Below are positions 1-7,323 of a stretch of DNA of 64,000 nucleotides, piece after piece (position 1 is the first letter of the stretch; each line of letters opens with the position of its first letter). Under the pieces are notes generated by a model, which worked only from the letters and a program-made list of their open reading frames with translations, searched no databases and was not told where the DNA came from. A program made the position numbers and the translations under genes. Source of the DNA: Sandaracinomonas limnophila (lineage in GTDB: Bacteria; Bacteroidota; Bacteroidia; Cytophagales; Spirosomataceae); contig NZ_SACY01000001.1 in the NCBI RefSeq assembly GCF_004005965.1, positions 558,001 through 622,000 on the forward strand, given 5' to 3'.

Positions 1-15
1 ATTTACGAAATCCAA

Positions 16-1140
16 CTATTTTTTCTGAATCCAAAGCGCATAAGTTCGTATCAGGACAGGCAGGCCAACCAAGAACAATCCTGCGAAATAATAAGAAGCT
101 ATAATCAACCCGATTGCAGAAACAATGAATGCGTATTTCAAATAAACAGCCCAAATATCTTTCTTTTTTGAATTTGCAAACCAAAATACCAAAGGGAAAT
201 TTGTTGGAAGCAACATTAAACAAGAGGCATTCCACGACATTACCTCATGGTCTGTTCCTGTTGCTAAAAAGAAAATTAGCCAGGCAAATAATCCATAGAC
301 AGTAAATAAAATTTTGTCTAAAGTGAATTGAAATTTAAATTGTTTGATAGATACAAACAATACAAAAAGTGAAACTAAAAAAAGTACAATTATAGGCCCC
401 ATTGGGTTTATTTTACCCAACAAAGTGTCTTTTTCCTCATATATTGGAACAATTTCTTTTACCAAAGGTGCATTTCCATTTTTGGCAAAATTAAATGCAT
501 AATAAAGGTTATCTGGCAAATAAGTCGATTGAGAGGCACTAGCCTTTACATCGGAACGATAGCCCAGAGCTAAATTCATTCCAAAGGTTACCCAGGTATT
601 ATATGGAAGATATTTATTCATCCATTGTCGATATGATAAAGATTGAAGAGAATCTATTTGTCCCCAAGGCACCCGGATACCCTGTTGTTTTTCAAAAACA
701 TCTCTGATACGAGAAGAACAATTATCGTAAAAAAATTTGTATTGATATTCCTTATTTTGGGGTAAGAGATTAGTTTCTAAACGTTGAAAGATTTCATTTC
801 TTTGTACAAGATTTAAATCCAATTTTTGGGCTACCATAGTCCGGTGCTCATAATTTGAATAAAAATAGACAACATCCTGAAACTGATTAGCGCTGATGGT
901 ATAGGGCAGAGTACCTTTTAAAAATTTCCAATAAAAATTATCTGTATTAAAATCAAAGGTACCATAAGAATAGGCCTTATCTATTCCATTTTCAGGATCT
1001 TGAATCAAAATCATGCTATGGCCAAATCGGGAATACAATTCCTTCCCTGGTGCTACAGTAATTAAGGAAATACTTGATTGGGGTCCTAATTGTCCAAATA
1101 CTTGAACAGAAAGCAACAAAAAAAAGATAAATTTTTTCAT
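16..1140 (-). CDS. DUF4105 (Lnb-type N-terminal domain) membrane protein
   Basis: 374 residues. Residues 1-17 look like a signal peptide. The body (about 22-235) matches the DUF4105 family, now named the Lnb N-terminal periplasmic domain. Conserved RFGH (H41) and DNCSSR (C141) fit a papain-like Cys/His pair. Four hydrophobic segments follow (about 249-265, 277-294, 303-321, 334-362), so the protein is probably a periplasmic domain anchored by C-terminal membrane helices. Family knowledge links related proteins to lipoprotein N-acyl transfer; that role here is inference, and this protein may simply be a DUF4105 protease-like enzyme. The start codon overlaps the stop of rsmI by one base (TAATG), implying translational coupling. 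Confidence 0.8.
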   Translation of the reverse strand: MKKFIFFLLLSVQVFGQLGPQSSISLITVAPGKELYSRFGHSMILIQDPENGIDKAYSYGTFDFNTDNFYWKFLKGTLPYTISANQFQDVVYFYSNYEHRTMVAQKLDLNLVQRNEIFQRLETNLLPQNKEYQYKFFYDNCSSRIRDVFEKQQGIRVPWGQIDSLQSLSYRQWMNKYLPYNTWVTFGMNLALGYRSDVKASASQSTYLPDNLYYAFNFAKNGNAPLVKEIVPIYEEKDTLLGKINPMGPIIVLFLVSLFVLFVSIKQFKFQFTLDKILFTVYGLFAWLIFFLATGTDHEVMSWNASCLMLLPTNFPLVFWFANSKKKDIWAVYLKYAFIVSAIGLIIASYYFAGLFLVGLPVLIRTYALWIQKK

Positions 1141-1817
1141 TAGTTTGATTTACCTGAAATAACCAATACCATTTCACCTTTCACTTTTTCAGGATGTAGT
1201 TTAAAATAGGCTAATAATTCTTCTGCAGTCCCGCGATGCATTTGTTCATGCAATTTAGAAATCTCACGAGCCAACATAAGTGGTCGGTTGGGATCTATAA
1301 ATTCAATAATTTGTTCAAGTGTTTTAATAATTCTATGAGGAGATTCGTATAAAACAATTGTCCTCTCCTCCTCAGCCATTTGCTTAAAACGCGTTTGTCG
1401 ACCCTTTTTGTGAGGTAAAAATCCTTCGAAAACAAATCGGTCTGTTGGGAACCCTGAATTAACCAAAGCTGGCACAAAAGCTGTAGCCCCAGGCAAGGTT
1501 TCAATCTCAAAACCTTTCTCCAAACAGGCTTTAACTAATAAATATCCAGGATCAGAAATACCGGGAGTTCCTGCATCCGAAACAAGTGCTAGTGACTTTC
1601 CGCTCTCCAACATTTTTAAAACACCGGAAACTCCTGCGTGTTCATTGTGGGCATGATGTGCCATTAAGGGCTTTGAAATACCTAAATGTTTCAACAAATT
1701 ACCCGTATTGCGGGTATCCTCCGCCAAAATTGCATCAACCTCTTTCAGAACTTTAATAGCCCTTAAAGTAATATCATCAAGATTTCCGATAGGAGTTGGT
1801 ACGAGGAAGAGTTTCAT
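1140..1817 (-). CDS. rsmI: 16S rRNA (cytidine(1402)-2'-O)-methyltransferase RsmI
   Basis: 225 residues. It methylates the ribose 2'-O of C1402 in the 16S decoding centre, using SAM. It is recognised by the N-terminal VPTPIGNLDDITLRA motif, EDTRNT, the SDAGTPGISDPGY loop near residues 80-93, and the PGATAFVPAL segment typical of the tetrapyrrole-methylase fold. E. coli RsmI has about 286 residues; the short C-terminus is usual in Bacteroidota. It is the first gene of a pair with the DUF4105 gene. A box TACCTTTG ends four bases before the ATG, so the message may be leaderless, and a 12-unit heptamer array begins directly upstream of that box. Confidence 0.95.
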   Translation of the reverse strand: MKLFLVPTPIGNLDDITLRAIKVLKEVDAILAEDTRNTGNLLKHLGISKPLMAHHAHNEHAGVSGVLKMLESGKSLALVSDAGTPGISDPGYLLVKACLEKGFEIETLPGATAFVPALVNSGFPTDRFVFEGFLPHKKGRQTRFKQMAEEERTIVLYESPHRIIKTLEQIIEFIDPNRPLMLAREISKLHEQMHRGTAEELLAYFKLHPEKVKGEMVLVISGKSN

Positions 1818-1821
1818 AACT

Positions 1822-1829
1822 CAAAGGTA
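1822..1829 (-). promoter_or_regulatory. -7 box (TAnnTTTG) of rsmI, leaderless type
   Basis: Reading the minus strand, TACCTTTG is followed by AGTT and the rsmI ATG. The Bacteroidota primary sigma factor recognises TAnnTTTG about 7 bases before transcription start, which puts +1 at or within a few bases of the start codon. The -33 position falls inside the heptamer array and shows no clear TTTG. Confidence 0.5.
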
Positions 1830-1913
1830 CTAATTGTTAATTGTTAATTGTTAATTGTTAATTGTTAATTGTTAATTGTTAATTGTTAATTGTTAATTGT
1901 TAATTGTTAATTT
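1830..1913. repeat. heptamer tandem array, 12 x TTAATTG
   Basis: Ten perfect TTAATTG units are flanked by one variant unit on each side (CTAATTG, TTAATTT). The unit contains TTAA, so the array has stop codons in every frame on both strands. It covers the -35 to -90 region of rsmI. A degenerate copy of the same unit lies at 60481-60515. Confidence 0.95.
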
Positions 1914-1917
1914 GATG

Positions 1918-1964
1918 TAAGCCCAAAGGGCTTAACTTGCTTAACCCGGGGTGACAACCCCGGG
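1918..1964. repeat. two adjacent short palindromes
   Basis: TAAGCCC-AAA-GGGCTTA (1918-1934) is followed by CCCGGGGT-GACA-ACCCCGGG (1945-1964). Both would form stable hairpins on either strand. The second is far more GC-rich than the surrounding DNA, which suggests a REP-like mobile palindrome or a terminator rather than chance. The rest of 1965-1996 shows nothing recognisable. Confidence 0.6.
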
Positions 1965-1996
1965 AATATAAAAAAATAGTGACTCCCTACAGACAT

Positions 1997-2025
1997 AAAA
2001 AAAGCGCATCGTTTGATGCGCTTTT
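1997..2025 (-). terminator. rho-independent terminator of tRNA-Ser
   Basis: The stem GCGCATC/GATGCGC (2004-2010 with 2015-2021) encloses a 4-base loop. On the minus strand it is followed by seven T residues. It lies directly after the 3' end of the tRNA. Confidence 0.85.
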
Positions 2026-2027
2026 GG

Positions 2028-2112
2028 TAGAGAGTGAGGGATTCGAACCCCCGGACCTGTTACAGTCAACAGTTTTCAAGACTGCCTCAATCGACCACTC
2101 TGACAACTCTCT
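2028..2112 (-). tRNA. tRNA-Ser (anticodon UGA)
   Basis: An 85-base cloverleaf with acceptor stem AGAGAGT/ACTCTCT, D stem TCA/TGA, anticodon loop CTTGAAA (anticodon TGA), a long variable arm as expected for a class II serine tRNA, and a T loop GTTCGAATC. The bases after the acceptor stem read ACCA, so CCA appears to be encoded and the discriminator base reads A. E. coli serine tRNAs have G there. It is a stand-alone transcription unit with its own promoter and terminator. Confidence 0.93.
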
Positions 2113-2128
2113 ATCTCGTTTGAGAATA

Positions 2129-2160
2129 CAAAAGTAATGCAAATTTTAAATTTATGCAAA
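2129..2160 (-). promoter_or_regulatory. promoter of tRNA-Ser
   Basis: On the minus strand TTTG (2160-2157), a 20-base spacer and TACTTTTG (2136-2129) form a full Bacteroidota sigma-A-type promoter. The tRNA 5' end is 16 bases beyond the -7 box. The -33 element sits just past the miaA stop codon. Confidence 0.8.
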
Positions 2161-2161
2161 C

Positions 2162-2947
2162 CTAAGTAGTCCCCTTTTCTGAAAATATTTTCTCTTTCAT
2201 CCATTCAATTCGTTTAATTTGCTCATAATCAAAGGGAATCCAATGTATTTTAATTCCACTTTTTTCCATTTTTCTGAAAAAAGTCATTTGCCTTTTGGCG
2301 TATTGTTGAATGGCGATGGTCAAACCTTTGATGAATTCTTCTGTATCAATTTTATTTTCCAGCAAATCTGCCAACCATTTATATTCCAATCCCAACCACC
2401 GCATTTGGTCGAAAGTTACTCCTTGTTTTAGTAACCTTTCTCCTTCATCAATCAAACCTTCATCTATCCTACTTAATAATCGTTTCTGGCATCTACTTCG
2501 CCTTTCTTCATAAGGAGGCGCAAGACCAAATACAATAAATTCTCTATTCAATTCAATGGATTTTTCTAAAAAAGGTGGTAAACGAGAAAATGTATAATCT
2601 TTTAAAAGAGATTCAATATACAAACCAGTTCCACCGCAAATAATGACTGAATGACCTCTTTTTTCAATATCTTGAATCTTTTGATAGGCATCAAATTGAA
2701 AATGAGCAACGGAATATTCCACTCCTATTTCTTTTGAATCAATCAAATGATAAGGAATTGTATTACCTGCTAGCTGATATTCCTTCAAATCTTTACCTGT
2801 ACCGATGTCCAAACCTTTGTATAATTGTCGAGAATCAGCAGAAATAATTTCAGCATCGATAGCATGAGCCAAAGCAACAGCTAAAGAAGTTTTTCCAGAA
2901 GCCGTTGGGCCTAAAAGCACAATTAAAGGTAATTTAGGATTTGGCAT
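2162..2947 (-). CDS. miaA: tRNA dimethylallyltransferase MiaA
   Basis: Transfers a dimethylallyl group to N6 of A37 in tRNAs reading codons that start with U. Starting at the ATG at 2947 gives 261 residues beginning MPNPKLPLIV. The P-loop GPTASGKTS is at about 13-21, followed by ISADSRQLYKGLDIGTGK with the family's Asp-Ser-Arg-Gln, then GGTGLYIESLL. An upstream TTG-type start would add 24 non-conserved residues and is not favoured. At 261 residues it is shorter than the usual ~300; the C-terminal half is compact but keeps RQMTFFRK. The start overlaps the end of the upstream gene by 14 bases, so the two are probably coupled. Confidence 0.93.
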   Translation of the reverse strand: MPNPKLPLIVLLGPTASGKTSLAVALAHAIDAEIISADSRQLYKGLDIGTGKDLKEYQLAGNTIPYHLIDSKEIGVEYSVAHFQFDAYQKIQDIEKRGHSVIICGGTGLYIESLLKDYTFSRLPPFLEKSIELNREFIVFGLAPPYEERRSRCQKRLLSRIDEGLIDEGERLLKQGVTFDQMRWLGLEYKWLADLLENKIDTEEFIKGLTIAIQQYAKRQMTFFRKMEKSGIKIHWIPFDYEQIKRIEWMKEKIFSEKGTT

Positions 2948-3683
2948 ACCGCAATTTATAATTTCCCAAATTAAATTCCGCTCCCAATTGAAAAGGTTCA
3001 GTAATTTCTTCCAACACAAAACCCATACCTCTTAGCCCCTTAGAGTCGTTGGTTTCAATAGCCACGTAAGTCATTATATCATCAAAATGTTCGACTTCCT
3101 GTAAATATTTTAAAACTTTAGTTAGTCCACCAACAATTCTAATTTCAGGCAGGGTAGCAAAACGCGACCATTCAATAGATTTGTCTCCTTCAAATCCAAC
3201 TTTTTTTCTTGAAATATTTTTACCAAAAACGGCTACAGCCAAAATTTTTGAAAAATTATATTTTTGAAAACGAAAAGCTCGATGTGCTGGAATAGAAATT
3301 GAAAAATATTTACGTCCCTTGCAAAAACCTAATAAATGATTAGTTTCCAAAAAATCTTTTGCTACCTTTTCAGAAATTTGCTCAACAACTAAATCCCTTG
3401 CAAAAACAGAAATAAGTTTAGTTGTTTTATGAACAATTATCTTGCGAATCAAATCAGATTTATTTTCCCATACTTGTTCTCGAACAACAAAAACGGAAAA
3501 ACCTTTTTTACGCAATTCTAATACTTCTTTTTGTAATTTTTGTGCAGCAATTTTTGTAGTATTTTCAGAACTTACATAAAAAACAAGTAGTTTGGCTTTT
3601 ATATGCAAAAAGCTTTGATTAGCCTGTATTTCAAAGTTATTTTGTTCTAAAAATTTCGAAAAATTTGCAAGAGAAGAATTCAA
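2934..3683 (-). CDS. Mom/GNAT-like protein of unknown function
   Basis: 249 residues from a TTG start (no in-frame ATG lies nearby). The C-terminal half (about 110-235) carries the pattern ETNHLLG, ILAVAVFGKN, SIEWSRFATL, IVGGLTKVLKYL and TYVAIETNDSKG-LRGMGF. I recognise this as the acyltransferase-like fold seen in Mom-type DNA modification proteins and in a phage family often labelled Hef-like homing endonuclease. The N-terminal ~100 residues are Lys-rich (LQKEVLELRKKGFSVFVV) and could be a small nuclease-like or nucleic-acid-binding domain. No catalytic function can be assigned. A -7 box TATCTTTG (3715-3708) lies 24 bases upstream. The 3' end overlaps miaA. Confidence 0.55.
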   Translation of the reverse strand: MNSSLANFSKFLEQNNFEIQANQSFLHIKAKLLVFYVSSENTTKIAAQKLQKEVLELRKKGFSVFVVREQVWENKSDLIRKIIVHKTTKLISVFARDLVVEQISEKVAKDFLETNHLLGFCKGRKYFSISIPAHRAFRFQKYNFSKILAVAVFGKNISRKKVGFEGDKSIEWSRFATLPEIRIVGGLTKVLKYLQEVEHFDDIMTYVAIETNDSKGLRGMGFVLEEITEPFQLGAEFNLGNYKLRYAKS

Positions 3684-3778
3684 AAAATATCGATTAAATT
3701 TTACAAAGATACTTGTAATTGAGTAGAAATAGACACAATTCGACTTTGAAAATACATATAACTAAATAGAATAAAACT

Positions 3779-4609
3779 ATGGATTACCGTTTTGAATCGA
3801 GCAGCAGAGAGGTTTCAAGATTTACAACACAAGAATTACGTGATCAATTTTTGATTGAAACCATTTTTCACGCCGATTCTATTCAATTAACATACACCAT
3901 CTATGACCGTATGATAATTGGTGGCGCAAAACCCATCAATCTAGCATTAGAATTGCCTAATCCTGATAAATTGAAAGCTGAATATTTTTTGGAACGCAGA
4001 GAAATGGGGGTTATCAATGTAGGTGGAAATGGAAGTATTGAAGTGGATGGAACTTCTTATGAATTAAGTAAATTAAGTGCCTTGTATATAGGTAGAGGAA
4101 GCAAAAAAGTGGTTTTCAAATCGGAATCGAAAGAAAACCCTGCTTTGTTTTACATTTTATCTTCTCCAGCGCATAAGGAATATCCAACTCAAAAATTGGA
4201 TAAAAAAGATGTGGTAACTGTTACCTTAGGAAGTTTAGAAACCTCCAATCACCGTACAATTTACAAGTATATTCACAACGAAGGCATACAATCTTGTCAG
4301 TTAGTGATGGGATTAACCATTTTAGAGCCTGGTTCTATTTGGAATACTATGCCAGCTCATGTGCATGATAGAAGAATGGAAGCATATTTGTATTTTGATG
4401 TCGATCCGCAGCATGCAGTATTGCATTTAATGGGACCTGCACAAGAAACTAAACACCTTTGGGTACATAATCACCAAGCAATTATTTCACCACCTTGGTC
4501 GGTGCATAGTGGTGCCGGAACCAAAAATTACTCCTTTATTTGGGGAATGGCGGGTGAAAATAAAGATTATACTGATATGGATTTTTCAGAAATTATTGAA
4601 TTGAAATAA
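3779..4609 (+). CDS. kduI: 5-dehydro-4-deoxy-D-glucuronate isomerase KduI
   Basis: 276 residues, the full family length. It interconverts 4-deoxy-L-threo-5-hexosulose uronate and 3-deoxy-D-glycero-2,5-hexodiulosonate, the step after unsaturated uronates are released from pectin. A cupin-fold zinc site is visible in AHVHDRRMEAY (two His and a Glu near residues 195-205), and a further His in SVHSGAG. The start ATG has no Shine-Dalgarno site. The GH105 hydrolase starts one base after its stop, so the two form an operon. No kduD, kdgK or transporter follows in this window. Confidence 0.95.
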   Translation: MDYRFESSSREVSRFTTQELRDQFLIETIFHADSIQLTYTIYDRMIIGGAKPINLALELPNPDKLKAEYFLERREMGVINVGGNGSIEVDGTSYELSKLSALYIGRGSKKVVFKSESKENPALFYILSSPAHKEYPTQKLDKKDVVTVTLGSLETSNHRTIYKYIHNEGIQSCQLVMGLTILEPGSIWNTMPAHVHDRRMEAYLYFDVDPQHAVLHLMGPAQETKHLWVHNHQAIISPPWSVHSGAGTKNYSFIWGMAGENKDYTDMDFSEIIELK

Positions 4610-4610
4610 A

Positions 4611-6494
4611 ATGAAAAAATTACTTGTTCTTTGTCTTTTAGGTTTTTCAGCTTTTGCGCAAGAAAAACCTTTTTCTGTTCAAATGGCTGAATCGTTGATG
4701 CATACTCATCCTGATTCAATCACTGTCAAACCTGGAAAACCAGCTGGTTGGGATTATGAGCAAGGATTGTATTTAAAAGCATTAGAAAAGGTATATCAAA
4801 GAACTGGAGATGCGAAGTATTTCAATTACATTCAGAAAAATATCAATTCTTTTATAGACGAAAAAGGAAATATTCGTACCTATAAAATGGATGAGTACAA
4901 TTCTGATAACATCACCACAGGACGCATGTTGTTGTTTTTGTACCAAGAGATGTCGGATGAAAAATACAAATTAGCGGCTGAAAAATTACGTTCGCAAATT
5001 TATCACCAACCACGAACTACTGAAGGTGGATTTTGGCACAAACAACGATACCCTAATCAGATGTGGTTAGATGGTTTATATATGTTAGAACCTTTCTATG
5101 CTGAATATGGAACAATTTTTAAGCAAGATAATTGGGATGACATCGTAAAACAATTCCAACTATGTTACCAAGGTACTTTAGACCCTAAAACTGGACTTTT
5201 ATATCATGCCTATGATGCAGCCAAAGTGCAGCCATGGGCCGATAAACAAACTGGTAAATCGCCAAATTTTTGGGGAAGATCGATTGGCTGGTATATGATG
5301 GCATTAGTTGATGTTTTAGATTATATGCCAACCAATCATCCGAAAAGAGGAATTTTAGTTAAACAGTTAAATGATTTATCAAACGCAGTTGCTAAGATTC
5401 AAGATGCTAAATCTGGACTTTGGTACCAAGTGCCGAACTTTCCTGGCAGAAAAGGAAATTATTTAGAAGCCTCTTGTGCCAATATGTTTGTTTATGCTTT
5501 TGCAAAAGGTGTTCGTAAAGGATATTTACCAAGTAACTTTTATCAAAAAGCACAAAAAGGTTATGCAGGAATATTGAAGGAATTTATCACAAAAGATGCA
5601 AATGGATTTATTCATTTGGAAAAAACAGTAACAGTTGGTGGATTAGGTGGCACCCCCTATCGTGATGGTTCTTATGAATATTATTTAAGTGAGCCTTTAC
5701 GTCAGGATGATTTAAAAGGTGCTGGTCCATTCATTTTGGCTTCATTAGAAATGGAAGTTGCCAAAGAATTACCTTTAGGAAAAGGTAAAAAAGTGGTAAT
5801 GGATTACTATTTCAACCGAGAATACCGTAAAACTAAAGAAGGGAAATCGGAACGTTTCCACTACACTTGGGAAGATCGTAAAGACTCTGGAATGCATTTG
5901 TGGGGAATTCAATTTGAACAATTAGGGGCAGAGTTAGATAGTTTGCCAGTAGCACCAACAGCAGAAAATTTAAAAGGTGCTGATGTGTATATCATTGTGG
6001 ATCCTGATACACCAAAGGAAACGCCTAATCCAAATTATATTCAAGCAAAAGATGTACAAAATATTGTACAATGGGTGAAAAATGGTGGTCATTTAATCAT
6101 CATGGCAAATGATACGACAAACTGTGAAATTACTCACTTGAATACTTTGATGAAGGAATTTGGCATTGAATTCGGTGGACCAAATCGCAACATGGTTCAA
6201 GGAAAAAACTGGCACCAAGGTGCAGTACCAATACCAGCCAATCATGAAATTTTTTCAGACATGCAAAAGATTTACATCAAAGAAATCTCCACCTTGTATT
6301 TAAGTAAAACGGCTAAATCGAGTGTAGATCACGAAGGTGTTTCCGTTATTGCAACCGCAAACGTAGGAAAAGGAAAAGTATTTGCTGTGGGAGATCCTTG
6401 GTTGTACAACGAATACACGAACAATCGCAGAATTCCATTAGATTATGAGAACTTCCAGGCAGCTAAGAAATTGGCGGAATGGGCGTTGAAATAG
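4611..6494 (+). CDS. GH105 unsaturated rhamnogalacturonyl hydrolase with C-terminal DUF4350-like domain
   Basis: 627 residues with a signal peptide (1-16, ending FSAFAQ), so periplasmic or secreted. Residues ~20-375 are a GH88/GH105 (alpha/alpha)6 barrel: MWLDGLYMLEPF with the catalytic Asp, WGRSIGWYMMALVDVLDYMP, and SGLWYQVPNFPG are family hallmarks. Residues ~385-627 resemble DUF4350, a GATase-like Rossmann domain (VYIIVDPDTPKE, GGHLIIMAND) seen fused to such hydrolases in Bacteroidota. It would cleave the unsaturated uronate from pectin fragments and supply substrate to KduI, encoded just upstream. The stop codon abuts a heptamer array. Confidence 0.9.
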   Translation: MKKLLVLCLLGFSAFAQEKPFSVQMAESLMHTHPDSITVKPGKPAGWDYEQGLYLKALEKVYQRTGDAKYFNYIQKNINSFIDEKGNIRTYKMDEYNSDNITTGRMLLFLYQEMSDEKYKLAAEKLRSQIYHQPRTTEGGFWHKQRYPNQMWLDGLYMLEPFYAEYGTIFKQDNWDDIVKQFQLCYQGTLDPKTGLLYHAYDAAKVQPWADKQTGKSPNFWGRSIGWYMMALVDVLDYMPTNHPKRGILVKQLNDLSNAVAKIQDAKSGLWYQVPNFPGRKGNYLEASCANMFVYAFAKGVRKGYLPSNFYQKAQKGYAGILKEFITKDANGFIHLEKTVTVGGLGGTPYRDGSYEYYLSEPLRQDDLKGAGPFILASLEMEVAKELPLGKGKKVVMDYYFNREYRKTKEGKSERFHYTWEDRKDSGMHLWGIQFEQLGAELDSLPVAPTAENLKGADVYIIVDPDTPKETPNPNYIQAKDVQNIVQWVKNGGHLIIMANDTTNCEITHLNTLMKEFGIEFGGPNRNMVQGKNWHQGAVPIPANHEIFSDMQKIYIKEISTLYLSKTAKSSVDHEGVSVIATANVGKGKVFAVGDPWLYNEYTNNRRIPLDYENFQAAKKLAEWALK

Positions 6495-6571
6495 TTATGG
6501 GTTATGGGTTATGGGTTATGGGTTATGGGTTATATTTTTTATTCATAACCCATAACTCATAACTCATAACT
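6495..6571. repeat. inverted pair of heptamer arrays (TTATGGG), hairpin between convergent genes
   Basis: Five TTATGGG units (6495-6529) are followed, after an AT-rich loop, by four inverted units CATAACC/CATAACT (6544-6571). The two arms pair over about 27 bp. Located between the 3' ends of two convergent genes, the hairpin could stop transcription from both sides. The right arm supplies the TAG stop of the endonuclease gene. Confidence 0.9.
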
Positions 6572-7208
6572 AAAATCTATATCCTGTTCTTTTTTTCATT
6601 TCATCAATACTTATTTCGTAGGTTCGCCAATTTTTATTCGGAGAATGCGTATTAGGAATCCAAACACAAATATATTGATTGTCATATTTAACTACTTTCC
6701 AACAATAAGTTGGAATAGGGACATTGTTTCCAGATAATCTATCTTTGGAACCTATACCTCCAGTGTAGATACTTAAGAAATAGCCTTTTTTAGCCAATTT
6801 TCTACAATACTCTTCTAAAAACTTCCAAGGTCCACGATTTACTTCAGGAGTTTGTGGAATCATATTTGACATCAAAAAAGTTTCTTGATTCAAATAAAAT
6901 TGTGCCGTTCGATCTTCTGAAGGGCAAAGATGTCCTCTGTCATATCCAGAACCTTTATAATCATCTGAATCGGCCTTTTGAAATGAACTTGGAAGGTACT
7001 TATCTTCTCTAAAATCATTGCTTCTCGGAACGGGTCCAATATCTGTTGCACTTAATGTCCAAGCTACCCAATTTGCCCGACCTTCGTTGCCGTTGTAAGA
7101 CATAATATAGCCTTTTTTAACCTCTAAATAGTTTGATGTAGAAGCAGTTGTTGCTCCTGAGATATTTAGGAGACCTTGAAGTTGAAGAAGGAGTAATAGT
7201 AATAACAT
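6570..7208 (-). CDS. secreted DNA/RNA non-specific endonuclease (NUC1 family)
   Basis: 212 residues. A very hydrophobic poly-Leu N-terminus (1-20) acts as a signal peptide. The family signature DRGH (90-93, His93 general base) is followed by SNMIPQ (Asn115) and NRGPW (Asn124 region, metal ligand), as in Serratia-type nucleases. It would degrade extracellular nucleic acid for nutrients. The protein ends at KKRTGYRF, where relatives usually continue past TGYDF with a further 10-20 residues; the stop codon lies in the heptamer array, so the tail may have been lost when the array arose (inference). Confidence 0.88.
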   Translation of the reverse strand: MLLLLLLLQLQGLLNISGATTASTSNYLEVKKGYIMSYNGNEGRANWVAWTLSATDIGPVPRSNDFREDKYLPSSFQKADSDDYKGSGYDRGHLCPSEDRTAQFYLNQETFLMSNMIPQTPEVNRGPWKFLEEYCRKLAKKGYFLSIYTGGIGSKDRLSGNNVPIPTYCWKVVKYDNQYICVWIPNTHSPNKNWRTYEISIDEMKKRTGYRF

Positions 7209-7216
7209 AAATTTTA

Positions 7217-7323
7217 GTGGAAAATAGAAAGTTGAAAGTTGAAAGTTGAAAGTTGAAAGTTGAAAGTTGAAAGTTGAAAATTGTTAAATTTTAATTTTCC
7301 ACTTTCAACTTTCAACACTCAAC
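7217..7323. repeat. heptamer array (8 x GAAAGTT) with inverted partner
   Basis: Seven perfect GAAAGTT units plus a GAAAATT variant occupy 7227-7282. They are bracketed by GTGGAAAAT (7217-7225) and its exact complement ATTTTCCAC (7294-7302), followed by the inverted units ACTTTCAACTTTCAAC (7301-7316). The hairpin begins right after the hexosaminidase stop codon and would fold in its transcript, before the endonuclease start. Confidence 0.9.

Noticed and set aside
2162-3019. Longer MiaA with 24 extra N-terminal residues
   Set aside because: The extension is not conserved in character; the ATG at 2947 places the P-loop at the usual distance from the N-terminus.
3779-6494. Full pectin polysaccharide-utilisation locus
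   Set aside because: Only kduI and a GH105 gene are present; no SusC/SusD pair, pectate lyase or transporter is found in the window.
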